Positions 17,157 to 25,139 of a stretch of DNA of 49,345 bases are shown here, one piece after another. Every line of letters begins with the position of its first letter. Within the stretch, counting starts at the first letter, position 1. This DNA comes from Acaryochloris sp. CRU_2_0 (GTDB taxonomy: Bacteria; Cyanobacteriota; Cyanobacteriia; Thermosynechococcales; Thermosynechococcaceae): assembly GCA_012034865.1 (NCBI GenBank), contig JAAUOM010000020.1:1-49345 (forward strand), read 5' to 3'. A model generated the notes under the pieces. That model was not told the DNA's origin. It did no database searches and saw only the letters and a list, made by a program, of their open reading frames with translations. Made by a program: the position numbers and the translations under genes.

Positions 17157-19025
17157 ATGAAATATACTCGTTTGCTGATTAGTAGTATTAGCTTTACCAG
17201 TGCTCTTATGGTTGCTGTTAGTGGGATTGCTGTCGGTGCTACTGACAGCAACAAACGATTACCCAGCGATCTTGAGACTGTCATAGCAATAAGCAACTCT
17301 AAGCAGTCCACAAGACCTCACCAGGCTTTAGTTGTTGAGCAGCCTGGGAATGCAAAGCCTAACGATTCTCTAGAACTGACTGATCAATCTGTTTCTTCTG
17401 CAATTCATACAGATCAATCCATCCTTTTAGCAGATACGTCGGTGTCAGAACTGATCAGGGATACCGAAGAAGATGCGATCTCTCAGGTCACCTCTGTCTC
17501 TCAACTGTCTGATGTGCAACCCACTGATTGGGCTTTTCAATCCATTCAATCCTTAGTGGAACGCTATGGTTGTGTCGCAGGTTATCCCGATGGAAGCTTC
17601 AAACCCAATCGAGCTATGTCCCGTCGAGAAGCAGCCGCCTTAGTAAATGCTTGCTTGGATAATCTGAGTAATCGGTTTGCCACCAAAGAAGATTTGGATG
17701 CCGTTAAAGCCCTGCAAGATGAATTTGCCGCTGAATTAGCCACCCTAAGAGGACGGGTAGATGGTCTAGAAGCACGAGTCGCAACCGTTGAAGCGCAGCA
17801 GTTTTCAACTACGACCAAACTCCAAGGGCAAGTTGTCATGGCCGCCCAATTTGGTGATTTTTTGGATAATCCCGGCGATAATATTCCCACTCCGGGTGGT
17901 GTAGGAACGGGTACACCAATCATTGCCAATAGTCCGATTGGTGATTCTCGTGCCAGCGCCATTGCCAGAGTGCGCCTATCGTTTCTAACGAGTTTTAATG
18001 GTGATGATGTCTTAGATTTAACCTTGGAAACGGGTAATGGCGGATCTGACTTTTTCTCTGACACTGGCATCGCCAACCCCACTAATAATCCTTTCCCTGT
18101 TCCCCCGCTTGTAGGTGCCAATGCCGGCCTTGACAGAACAACGCTGGGCGATCCAGGCATAGTTGACTATACTGGCTCTGGTCCTGAGGTCAGCTTATAT
18201 AACCTTGGCTATACCTTCAAACCCGCTAAGAATTTGGCTGTTACCATTGGTCCATTAATTTATCCGAGTGCCTTCATTGACAGCAATAGTTATGCCAACG
18301 ATGAGGCTGCTGATTTTAGTTCTGGTTTTTTCATCAATAACCCCTTAATCATCGCTGAAGCAGTTGATGGTCCTGGAGGAGCAGGTGCGGCCTTTGATTG
18401 GAATGTGAATGGTGGCCCTGTGAGTGTGCGTGGTCTTTTCATTGCAGCAGATGCAGCTTCTGCTACTGGTGTTGATGGCGGTTTAGTTGGAGATCCGTTT
18501 CAAGCGTCGGCTGAAATTGAATATTCCAATGACTTTGGTGAAGATGACCAGAACAGCTTTGCGATTCGGGCTCAATTTACCCATGCTGAAACCTACAACG
18601 TCGACCAAAACATCATTGGTGCCAATGCAGAATTGACGATAGGTCAGTTTGGCCTTTTTGGGCGGTATGGCCTTTCCATTGATCCCAGATTAAGCAATGG
18701 GGGGGTAACCATTGACCTATTCGAAAATGTGGCGGGGTCTGGCACCAATACTAATATCCAAACTTGGATGGCGGGTGTAGGGGTCAAAGATTTGTTGGTT
18801 CCAGGTTCACTCTTAGCTGTAGCAGCAGGTCAACCTTTTATCGTCAGCTCCAGCGATCCAAACTATGCAACTCAAACTAATTTTGAGGCGTTTTATCGGT
18901 TTCCAGTCAATGAAAACATCACCATTACGCCGACAATAATGTTGATTACTAATCCCTTTAATATTAGCAATGGCAATCCTAGCGATATTATCCAAGGTCT
19001 GGTAAGAGCAACTTTCTCTTTTTAA
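17157..19025 (+). CDS. Iron uptake porin (SLH domain, OprB-type barrel)
   Basis: 622 residues. A signal peptide (about 1-28) is followed by an acidic linker, one SLH domain at about 115-175 (DVQPTDWAFQSIQSLVERYG, CVAGYPDGSFKPNRAMSRREAAA), a short coiled coil (LQDEFAAELATLRGRVDGLE) and a beta-barrel of about 420 residues ending in a terminal Phe (VRATFSF). This is the standard plan of cyanobacterial Som/OprB-type porins; the SLH domain binds peptidoglycan-linked polymer. Members of the family mediate inorganic iron passage across the outer membrane. A Fur box upstream supports iron regulation, and a strong terminator follows. Confidence 0.9.
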   Translation: MKYTRLLISSISFTSALMVAVSGIAVGATDSNKRLPSDLETVIAISNSKQSTRPHQALVVEQPGNAKPNDSLELTDQSVSSAIHTDQSILLADTSVSELIRDTEEDAISQVTSVSQLSDVQPTDWAFQSIQSLVERYGCVAGYPDGSFKPNRAMSRREAAALVNACLDNLSNRFATKEDLDAVKALQDEFAAELATLRGRVDGLEARVATVEAQQFSTTTKLQGQVVMAAQFGDFLDNPGDNIPTPGGVGTGTPIIANSPIGDSRASAIARVRLSFLTSFNGDDVLDLTLETGNGGSDFFSDTGIANPTNNPFPVPPLVGANAGLDRTTLGDPGIVDYTGSGPEVSLYNLGYTFKPAKNLAVTIGPLIYPSAFIDSNSYANDEAADFSSGFFINNPLIIAEAVDGPGGAGAAFDWNVNGGPVSVRGLFIAADAASATGVDGGLVGDPFQASAEIEYSNDFGEDDQNSFAIRAQFTHAETYNVDQNIIGANAELTIGQFGLFGRYGLSIDPRLSNGGVTIDLFENVAGSGTNTNIQTWMAGVGVKDLLVPGSLLAVAAGQPFIVSSSDPNYATQTNFEAFYRFPVNENITITPTIMLITNPFNISNGNPSDIIQGLVRATFSF

Positions 19026-19056
19026 GGTCTTCTCACTACTCCCTCACGAGTTGGTC

Positions 19057-19083
19057 AATGCTCTCTAAGGAGGGCATTTTTTA
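19057..19083 (+). terminator. Rho-independent terminator of the porin gene
   Basis: Nine-base stem AATGCTCTC / GAGGGCATT (one G-U pair) with a four-base loop, followed by a T-run at 19077-19082. It lies about 30 bases after the porin stop. Confidence 0.8.
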
Positions 19084-19187
19084 TTTATAGGGATGATGCT
19101 TGAGCATGCAGTTTAGGCTTTCGGATATCTGCCCGCAACTGGTATCGTTTGTCTAGTCAAGGCTGTTAAGGTTCAGGAGGAGAGTGA

Positions 19188-19562
19188 ATGACAGAAGCTA
19201 CAAACGTATTGGGAGGACCCCTGCAAACCTGCTGTACCTCGCCAATGACGGGTTTTTATCGGGATGGCAAATGCAATACCGGAGCCGGAGATATGGGTGC
19301 CCATATTGTCTGCGCTCAAGTGACGTCAGCATTTTTAGCCTATACCCAGGCTCAAGGCAATGATCTCAGCACACCGGTTCCGATGTACGGGTTTCCAGGT
19401 CTCAAACCTGGTGATTGTTGGTGTGTCTGTGCGTCCCGCTGGCAAGAAGCCCTCGAAGCAGGAGTGGCTCCACCTGTGCGCTTGGCAGCCACCCATGCGA
19501 TGGCTTTAGAGTATGTCTCCCTTGAAGATCTTAAGCGATATGCCCTTGATACAGACGTTTAA
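19188..19562 (+). CDS. DUF2237 family protein
   Basis: 124 residues matching DUF2237: NVLGGPLQTCC near the start, GFYRDGKCNTGAGDMGAH, then FLAYTQAQGNDLSTP, PGLKPGDCWCVCASRW and a C-terminal VSLEDLKRYALD. The paired and CxC cysteines are conserved in the family. It is small and soluble; function unknown, present in bacteria and plants. GGAGGAG precedes ATG 19188. It is monocistronic. Confidence 0.85.
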   Translation: MTEATNVLGGPLQTCCTSPMTGFYRDGKCNTGAGDMGAHIVCAQVTSAFLAYTQAQGNDLSTPVPMYGFPGLKPGDCWCVCASRWQEALEAGVAPPVRLAATHAMALEYVSLEDLKRYALDTDV

Positions 19563-19843
19563 GGGCTGATCGAGATTCCATTGAATTCATTGTGAATCAG
19601 TGGGATTGTTGCAATGGGCGAAAATCTGACTGTGGACAGAGCCTGAGCTACGCCTTTCATTTTGCTCTGTGAAATGGCGATCGCTCTCTGTTCCTGCTCT
19701 TAGAAAGCTTATGTCTTTAGGCAGAGGAGCATCCTTTTTGCCTCCGTTAAAATCACGCTAATGCTCTGCTAGGCGAACAATCCCAACGGGGTTATCTACC
19801 TGCGAATTTTTATTCTCTCATCGGCTATCCCACCCTTGTTCCA

Positions 19844-20575
19844 TTGCCTATGCTTGAACCTTTCCGACAATTAGCTCAACAGATCCTCCTATTTTGGCGG
19901 CATTACATCAGTTCTCAGGTTTCTGGTTTGTTTGCCCTACTTGCTATTCTGGGATTGATCACCGCGACACTATCGGTAGGGATCTTTATTGCGATCTCAG
20001 ACGTGATTTTAGATCAACAGACCCTAGAGATCGATACCCAGATTCTGCTAGCAATTCAGCGCATCCATACTCCCAATCTTGATAGACTAATGGTGCTTGT
20101 GACCTACCTAGGAGATCCCTGGGTTTTGGTCTTGTTTGCGCTTGGATTAGGCTTGATTTTGCTATGGCGAAAACGCAGATTAGAAGCGATTACCCTGATT
20201 GTGGCCAGCGGCGGAGCATCGGGACTGAACACTTGGCTAAAAGCGATCTTTGCCCGCAGCCGACCAGCACTATGGGAACAGATTTTGCATGTGAAATTCT
20301 ACAGCTTTCCCAGTGGCCATGCTATGGTATCTTTCGTTGTGTATGCAATGTTAGCCTATGGGTTGGCTGCAAGATTTCGACACCAGCAGTTGCCCATTGC
20401 TCTATTTGGCATTAGTTTAATCGCAGCCATCGGCTTCAGCCGTCTCTATATTGGCGTACATTGGCCGACTGATGTGGTGGCAGGGTATGCGGCTGGCCTA
20501 GTGTGGTTAATTACCTGCCGACTGGGCTTTGACATGGGTCGCTTTTTCATCAGCCGACGACAACTCCTTAGTTAG
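19844..20575 (+). CDS. PAP2-superfamily membrane phosphatase
   Basis: 243 residues with six predicted membrane helices. The three phosphatase motifs are complete: KAIFARSRP (KxxxxxxRP), PSGHAM (PSGH) and SRLYIGVHWPTDV (SRxxxxxHxxxD). These enzymes remove phosphate from lipid phosphates such as phosphatidate, lipid pyrophosphates or undecaprenyl pyrophosphate on the outer face of the membrane. ATG 19844 and ATG 19850 are both possible starts. About 280 bases upstream hold no visible gene. Confidence 0.88.
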   Translation: MPMLEPFRQLAQQILLFWRHYISSQVSGLFALLAILGLITATLSVGIFIAISDVILDQQTLEIDTQILLAIQRIHTPNLDRLMVLVTYLGDPWVLVLFALGLGLILLWRKRRLEAITLIVASGGASGLNTWLKAIFARSRPALWEQILHVKFYSFPSGHAMVSFVVYAMLAYGLAARFRHQQLPIALFGISLIAAIGFSRLYIGVHWPTDVVAGYAAGLVWLITCRLGFDMGRFFISRRQLLS

Positions 20576-20741
20576 CCCGTGCTTGCCAATACCCCTTTAC
20601 TTTCTATCACAGAGACTAAATTCATCTTAGACAAGTTGTCTGAATCGCTGTTCTCAGCTAGACGCTTGCGAATTATCCCTTTACAAAGGCCACATCTTTT
20701 CTGACCATAGAGATGTCAACCCTGAAGGGAGTCATAATTCT

Positions 20742-21191
20742 GTGGAACGAACATTTTTGGCCGTTAAACCCGACGGTGTCCAGCGAGGACTAGTGGGAGA
20801 AATTATCAGTCGTTATGAAGCCAAAGGGTTTACGCTAGTGGGTTTAAAACTCATGGTTGTTAGCCGTGACTTGGCTGAACAACATTATGGTGAACATAAA
20901 GACAAACCTTTCTTTGCTGGCTTAGTAGAGTTCATTACCTCTGGCCCGGTGGTTGCCATGGTTTGGGAAGGAAAAGGAGTCGTTGCTGCGGCTCGCAAAA
21001 TCATTGGAGCGACTAATCCCCTCAATTCAGAGCCAGGAACGATTCGCGGTGATTTTGGGGTTGATATTGGCCGCAATATTATTCATGGGTCTGATGCGGT
21101 AGAAACTGCTCAGCGGGAAATTAGCCTCTGGTTTAAACCAGAAGAATTGACGGCTTGGTCTCCCACCTTATCCACCTGGATCTACGAGTAG
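20742..21191 (+). CDS. ndk: Nucleoside diphosphate kinase
   Basis: 149 residues, the normal length. It starts [16 protein letters not shown] from a GTG at 20742; the family N-terminus supports this start. The phospho-acceptor is His115 in [10 protein letters not shown], followed by the usual AQREISLWF. It transfers gamma-phosphate between NTPs and NDPs in the cytoplasm. AAGGGAG at 20723-20729 is the likely ribosome binding site. It is followed by a palindromic repeat region rather than a simple terminator. Confidence 0.95.
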   Translation: MERTFLAVKPDGVQRGLVGEIISRYEAKGFTLVGLKLMVVSRDLAEQHYGEHKDKPFFAGLVEFITSGPVVAMVWEGKGVVAAARKIIGATNPLNSEPGTIRGDFGVDIGRNIIHGSDAVETAQREISLWFKPEELTAWSPTLSTWIYE

Positions 21192-21301
21192 GACATCAGC
21201 GTAGCAGACAAAGTCTCCTCCTAGGCAGGACACCCACAGGGTGAGGCGGGTTATGTGTCGCCAAGCATACAGTAAACCCACCCCTACCCCTTCTGGGCTA
21301 A

Positions 21302-21447
21302 CGTGTACACACAAGTCCTGGAAAACCCAAAGACGTTGCACTCGCCCCCCCGACCCCCCAATTCATAGCCCTGACGGGCATTCAAGAAAGGGGGGTTAGG
21401 GGGGCTAATGCAGGGTTGAATGCCTAGAACTAGAGATGCGTGTACAC
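21302..21447. repeat. Palindromic C/G-tract element flanked by 9-bp direct repeats
   Basis: Arm GCCCCCCCGACCCCCC at 21344-21359 pairs with GGGGGGTTAGGGGGGC at 21390-21405 (14 of 16), enclosing a small inner hairpin GCCC-TGAC-GGGC. The whole is bounded by two copies of CGTGTACAC at 21302-21310 and 21439-21447. CCCCCCTAACCCCCC-type repeats are common dispersed elements in cyanobacteria. The flanking repeats could be target duplications of a small non-autonomous element, or chance copies of a palindrome. Confidence 0.6.
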
Positions 21448-21493
21448 CCTACTCTTCCAAGGAGGGAATTTGGAACCCCTTCTCACTTAACCT

Positions 21494-22303
21494 TCAGACT
21501 CGCTCTTTGATAGCTTGGGGTTGGTGTTCGGGTTTGGAAAATTCCCGCACTTCCTGAATAAACTCGCTGACTTCCTGAACCAGCTCCTCTCTCTCGGTTT
21601 CAGCGTCTATCTTCAGTTGGGCTTCTGGATCATCCGGGGTACGTTTAGAAAATCCCCAGACAAAAATCAGGGCGATCGCCAAAATCATCAGCCATTGCGG
21701 CGGCACCAAATGATCGTTGATCACTTTCAGTAGTAAACGCAGACCCACCAGTGTGACGGTGAGATACCCAGCATCTTGCAAATGCACGTACTCTTCGAGC
21801 CAGCGAATAAACAATCCAGCCATGAACCGAAGGGTAATCATACCAAAAATCCCCCCGGTCATCACTAACCAGCGTTCATCCGATAAGGCGATCGCAGTAG
21901 TAACGCTATCCAGAGAAAATGCCAGATCAGTGACGGCAATGATCGGAATCGCTTGCCACAAGGAGCTAAACTGAGGGCCTTGATGATGATTTGCATTATC
22001 TTCCTTAGAGAAGTACTGAAAGGCTAACCACAGTAAATAACAGGCACCCAATAGCTCAAACTGCCAGAATCGAATTACCCAAGTTGCCGTAAAAATCAAA
22101 AACATCCGCATGACAAAAGCGGCCAATAAACCAATGTTTAAGGCGCGTCCTTCAAGTTTGGGATTGTTTAGCCCTTTAACCAGAGCCGCTAATGCGATCG
22201 CATTATCTGCGGACAACACCGCTTCAAGCGCAATCAAAATCAGGATAGTGAACGTGGTATCAAGGCTAACTTGGGGAAAGAGTTCAAACAGCGAGTCTAG
22301 CAT
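21494..22303 (-). CDS. TerC-family integral membrane protein
   Basis: 269 residues with seven to eight membrane helices. The two inverted half-repeats carry the TerC acid motifs: ALEAVLSADNAIALA and DLAFSLDSVTTAIAL. A charged C-terminal tail of about 45 residues (KRTPDDPEAQLKIDAETERE) is cytoplasmic. Members export Mn2+ or load it into secretory or thylakoid-associated compartments; a Ca2+ or tellurite role is known for others. I looked for a yybP-ykoY Mn riboswitch in the 22304-22460 leader and did not see one. It is transcribed divergently from psaM. Confidence 0.85.
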   Translation of the reverse strand: MLDSLFELFPQVSLDTTFTILILIALEAVLSADNAIALAALVKGLNNPKLEGRALNIGLLAAFVMRMFLIFTATWVIRFWQFELLGACYLLWLAFQYFSKEDNANHHQGPQFSSLWQAIPIIAVTDLAFSLDSVTTAIALSDERWLVMTGGIFGMITLRFMAGLFIRWLEEYVHLQDAGYLTVTLVGLRLLLKVINDHLVPPQWLMILAIALIFVWGFSKRTPDDPEAQLKIDAETEREELVQEVSEFIQEVREFSKPEHQPQAIKERV

Positions 22304-22501
22304 TAGGCAAAAAATAGAGAATCTAGTTTAAGCGACAAGTCACAGGAGACCCATGGTATTCAAAGTAACGCTAAATTGGATGTTTCTGCACACTATATTA
22401 ATCCTCTTTGCCTAGCCCCATGATTAACAATGGTACATCTCAGCAAGGGTTCTGCCTCTGGTGATTCAGAAGGAAACCGCACCTCAGTCCTCTGATCCCT
22501 T

Positions 22502-22519
22502 AATGTTTCATCATGTAAC
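22502..22519 (-). promoter_or_regulatory. Imperfect HLR1-like RpaB site upstream of psaM
   Basis: Read on the minus strand: GTTACATG, two bases, GAAACATT. This resembles the RpaB HLR1 consensus of two KTTACAWW repeats spaced by two, with one mismatch in the first copy and two in the second. RpaB controls PSI genes by high light. The site is about 75 bases upstream of psaM. Confidence 0.3.
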
Positions 22520-22592
22520 AAACCATTCCCCTAGGTCCCGATTTGACGGACATTGTGAACTAATAAGCTTGGGAATAAGGAGTTTAATATTT

Positions 22593-22688
22593 ATGGAACT
22601 AACCGATCTGCAAATTGTGATTGCCCTCGTTGTAGCCTTGCTGCCTGCCTTGCTGGCGCTGAATTTGGGAAGTGCCCTCTCCAAATAG
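22593..22688 (+). CDS. psaM: Photosystem I reaction centre subunit XII (PsaM)
   Basis: 31 residues, starting MELTDLQIVIALVVALLPAL and ending NLGSALSK. PsaM in other cyanobacteria is 30-31 residues, starts MALTDTQ and is a single transmembrane helix; this matches throughout. AAGGAG at 22577-22582 is a good ribosome binding site for ATG 22593. It sits in the thylakoid membrane at the PSI trimer interface near PsaB. A strong terminator about 90 bases downstream and an HLR1-like site upstream make it a single-gene transcript. Confidence 0.95.
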   Translation: MELTDLQIVIALVVALLPALLALNLGSALSK

Positions 22689-22777
22689 ATTAACCCAATA
22701 GATTAAATCAGAGATATCCTGCCATTGTGGAGTACTCAATGAATCAGAGTGCTCAGGGGTGGCCTCAGTAATTGCAT

Positions 22778-22810
22778 AAAGTGTCTTGCTGATAGCAGGG
22801 CACTTTTTTT
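22778..22810 (+). terminator. Rho-independent terminator of psaM
   Basis: Thirteen-base stem AAAGTGTCTTGCT / AGCAGGGCACTTT (two G-U pairs) with loop GAT, followed by a T-run to 22810. Confidence 0.92.
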
Positions 22811-22935
22811 AAGCTATCCCTCATGCGGAATAGCATTCAGAACAATATGGTTCTACTTGCTCAAACAGTCTCTATTTATCCTTGTTACCTTAGCAAAATT
22901 GAAGAATTTGGGAGTTATGTCGACGCAGTGCTCTC

Positions 22936-22979
22936 AAGACTAAAGTTTTCTATCAAATTGATTTACAATTTTTAGTCTT
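22936..22979. repeat. Nested inverted repeat in the psaM-downstream spacer
   Basis: AAGACTAAA (22936-22944) pairs perfectly with TTTAGTCTT (22971-22979); inside it AAATTG (22955-22960) pairs with CAATTT (22966-22971). The roughly 275-base spacer 22811-23084 otherwise holds no gene I can support. The structure could be a terminator or part of a leader for the next gene. Confidence 0.4.
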
Positions 22980-23084
22980 ATTCGGTACACTATCCACACA
23001 CTGAGCCAGTGTTACGTGAATTGCGTCATTTTGGAGCTGGCAAAGCCGACCATAATTCTGTAAGCCTTCCGAGGGCCAAACACT

Positions 23085-23489
23085 ATGAGTGCATTACCCC
23101 AAGCCAAACCTATCCCCCGTCCCTTGCGTAAAGGTGTAGAGCAAACAGCCAAAAAACGCTTGCATCGACGCTATTTTCGTCAACATGCTAAATTTACCGC
23201 TCGTGCAACAGAGACAGCGACCGTGTTGGGCGTCAATGCCATGCTGATCGGGGTGTGTCTTTATACCCTGGGGAATATGTTGCCTCACCAACTCACGCAG
23301 CAAGCAAAATTGCAAGAGATTAAGGGAGAAGTGAACCGAACCGCTGAGCATGTCCAGGAATTAAAACACTCCTATGATCGCAGTTTGACCCCAGACGCAT
23401 CCCGTCGGATTGCCGAAGAACAGGGTCATTTGATCGCCAAAAACAAGCGCAATTTGGTTTGGATTCAACCTGAATCGACCCAACATTAG
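23085..23489 (+). CDS. Small single-pass membrane protein, hypothetical
   Basis: 134 residues. A basic N-terminus (RPLRKGVEQTAKKRLHRRYF) precedes one membrane helix (TATVLGVNAMLIGVCLYTLG) and a helical, probably coiled-coil, periplasmic or lumenal region (KLQEIKGEVNRTAEHVQELK). The layout (basic tail, one helix, coiled coil) recalls FtsL/DivIC-like proteins, but I do not see enough to assign one. Start ATG 23085. Confidence 0.7.
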   Translation: MSALPQAKPIPRPLRKGVEQTAKKRLHRRYFRQHAKFTARATETATVLGVNAMLIGVCLYTLGNMLPHQLTQQAKLQEIKGEVNRTAEHVQELKHSYDRSLTPDASRRIAEEQGHLIAKNKRNLVWIQPESTQH

Positions 23490-23532
23490 GGTGGACTTTA
23501 AATCCGATAATCAATTGTTTTTTAAGACAACG

Positions 23533-23727
23533 CTATCGTTTTCCCCATTGCTTGACGAGTTCAGCGGCAACGGCCACCATCTTGGGGTCGAAGCTTTCTA
23601 GATAATCTGCGATCGCGTCTCCAAACTGGGCTTTTTTTAAACTAGCCAGGATTTCTGCTGTTTCCGATTGGCTGGAGAGAATGTCTAAAAGACTGTCTTG
23701 GAAATGGGCAAGGTCACTATCGGACAT
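23533..23727 (-). CDS. 64-residue protein downstream of the MNIO enzyme, possible partner
   Basis: 64 residues, helical and soluble, starting MSDSDLAHFQDSLLDIL and ending MVAVAAELVKQWGKR. Its ATG lies three bases after the MNIO stop, so the two are almost certainly co-translated. MNIO enzymes generally need a small or DUF2063-type partner that recruits the precursor peptide (MbnC, TglI, BufC/HvfC). The segment AIADYLESFDPKMV vaguely recalls the end of DUF2063 domains, but no family match can be claimed. It might be a reduced recognition partner or an unrelated conserved protein. Confidence 0.6.
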   Translation of the reverse strand: MSDSDLAHFQDSLLDILSSQSETAEILASLKKAQFGDAIADYLESFDPKMVAVAAELVKQWGKR

Positions 23728-23730
23728 AAT

Positions 23731-24561
23731 TCAACCCTTCCTGGAGAGAGAGGAACGATGAGAGTAGACAATTTCCTTGATCCTGGCAAAATCTTGTCTA
23801 AATCCGATTTTTTCTGCATCGGTAGTGAATGTGTTCCCCAATCGTTCCAGAATAATGGCTTCAACATGGGAACATTCTTGGAGAGCGAGAGCTAGCAGAT
23901 CAAACACGGGTTCTGGTACGGCGTGATCATGAGTGTCTCGACGGATTTTCGCTGTGCCACTCTGACTCCAGGAGCCACCGGAAAGGTGCAATTCCCGAAC
24001 TCTCCCTAGGGGGTATAGATTGAGGATCTCGGAGGCGGAGAGCTGGAAATTGTGCATTTGGCAGTAGAGATTATGCAAATCGAGGAGCAAAAAGCCATCC
24101 ACAGGCTCTAAAAGCCGATCGAGAAACTCGCCTTGTTGATCAACATCTTGGCGACCAAAGGCAAACGCCAAATTTTCTAAGCCCACGGGCACCTGAGCAA
24201 CCTCGGCTAAGCGTTGAATATGATCGCACCCCAATTTCAGGGTTGCAGGCAATAATGGCAGCGGCAACGGCGCACTTCGGGAAAAGTGCCGCGTCGCCAT
24301 CCAACCAAAATGCTCTGAAATATGCCGATAGGAATAATCTTGGCACTCTGCTTGCAGACAGGCTAACCAATGGCTGCGATCGATCCCGGCAGAGAGTAGA
24401 GAATAACTCACCCCATGACCCAGGAGGCAATGGCATTGACTAAACTGATCGAGCAGAGGGGGTAGCTCAGGGGGGAGTGAAACGTTACCCCAGCCCATAT
24501 CAAAGCTCCACTCCAAAATCTCAACCTCCTTAGCCCTAAATAAGGGCTGAGCTGCCGTCAT
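23731..24561 (-). CDS. DUF692 / MNIO-family multinuclear iron oxygenase (RiPP maturase)
   Basis: 276 residues as an open frame. TIM-barrel with the family's metal-ligand landmarks in order: HISEHFGW (His80, Glu83, His84), GLEN (Glu129), DLHNLY (Asp161, His163), ELHLSGG (His192), DTHDHAVPE (Asp209, His211, His213) and IILER (Glu239). The family includes MbnB, TglH and BufB, which oxidise Cys of precursor peptides with a multi-iron centre. The usual N-terminal GxGL strand is missing from this frame but appears just upstream in another frame as PPLVGLSLMPQ, from ATG 24605, seven bases after the precursor stop. One base missing near 24561-24563 would join them to about 291 residues. Gene order precursor-MNIO-partner is typical of MNIO RiPP loci. 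Confidence 0.85.
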   Translation of the reverse strand: MTAAQPLFRAKEVEILEWSFDMGWGNVSLPPELPPLLDQFSQCHCLLGHGVSYSLLSAGIDRSHWLACLQAECQDYSYRHISEHFGWMATRHFSRSAPLPLPLLPATLKLGCDHIQRLAEVAQVPVGLENLAFAFGRQDVDQQGEFLDRLLEPVDGFLLLDLHNLYCQMHNFQLSASEILNLYPLGRVRELHLSGGSWSQSGTAKIRRDTHDHAVPEPVFDLLALALQECSHVEAIILERLGNTFTTDAEKIGFRQDFARIKEIVYSHRSSLSRKG

Positions 24562-24612
24562 AAGTCGGCTTGAGGCATTAAGGATAAGCCCACTAGAGGT
24601 GGCATCGGTAGC

Positions 24613-24915
24613 TTAGCCCATTCCACAGGCAGGACAAGGTTCTTGGGAAAGTTGGCGCGGATCCAAAGGCAATCGTTGAGGCTGTAGCGGGTGAGCAGGG
24701 GGTGTGAGCTGGGTAGGAGTTTCAGACTCACTTAACTCTACAGGTTGGTTAGGGACTGGCTCGACGGGGACTGGCTCGGCCTTTAGGGATTCCTCTGCGA
24801 CGGGTTGTTGAGCAGATTGGAACCACCATTGCTCTGTAGAGCTAGCCTGGGCAGCTAGAGAAAGATTGGAGAGAACAAACAAACTTAGACCCGTCGTTAA
24901 AGAGAAGGTTTTCAT
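24613..24915 (-). CDS. Secreted short protein ending in CPACGMG, candidate MNIO RiPP precursor
   Basis: 100 residues from ATG 24915 (an in-frame ATG at 24939 is less likely because it places extra residues before the signal). The signal peptide MKTFSLTTGLSLFVLSNLSL ends in AAQAS. The mature part is a Pro/Glu/Gln-rich, probably disordered linker (KAEPVPVEPVPNQPVEL) and ends EPCPACGMG-stop, the only two cysteines. A short Sec-exported protein with Cys at the end, directly before an MNIO gene, fits bufferin-type precursors, which also keep a Sec signal. The linker and CxxC tail differ from the known bufferin precursor families I can recall. Whether the Cys residues are modified is unproven. Confidence 0.65.
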   Translation of the reverse strand: MKTFSLTTGLSLFVLSNLSLAAQASSTEQWWFQSAQQPVAEESLKAEPVPVEPVPNQPVELSESETPTQLTPPAHPLQPQRLPLDPRQLSQEPCPACGMG

Positions 24916-25139
24916 CAGGAACCCCAGTGACATTAACAATACTTTGTTCTATGACTTTAACCTTAGGCAAAGTAGGAGAAATTGAGGGGGTGGTTTCCAA
25001 TTTTGCAACCAAGGGATCTAAAAGATTTGTAGCTTTCTGCAAATAGACGGGTCATTTAGTCCCTTGCAAGAAAGTCTCTAGAGATCAAAAGGAAGGGTCA
25101 TCAACGGTCACCCTATCAGTATTCTTTGCAAGAATTGTT

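Noticed and set aside
22304..22460. Manganese (yybP-ykoY) riboswitch before the TerC gene
   Set aside because: The conserved core sequences of that riboswitch are not visible in the leader.
22461..22688. A 75-residue open frame starting upstream of psaM
   Set aside because: Only its last 31 codons match PsaM, with a good ribosome site before ATG 22593; the upstream part is untranslated leader.
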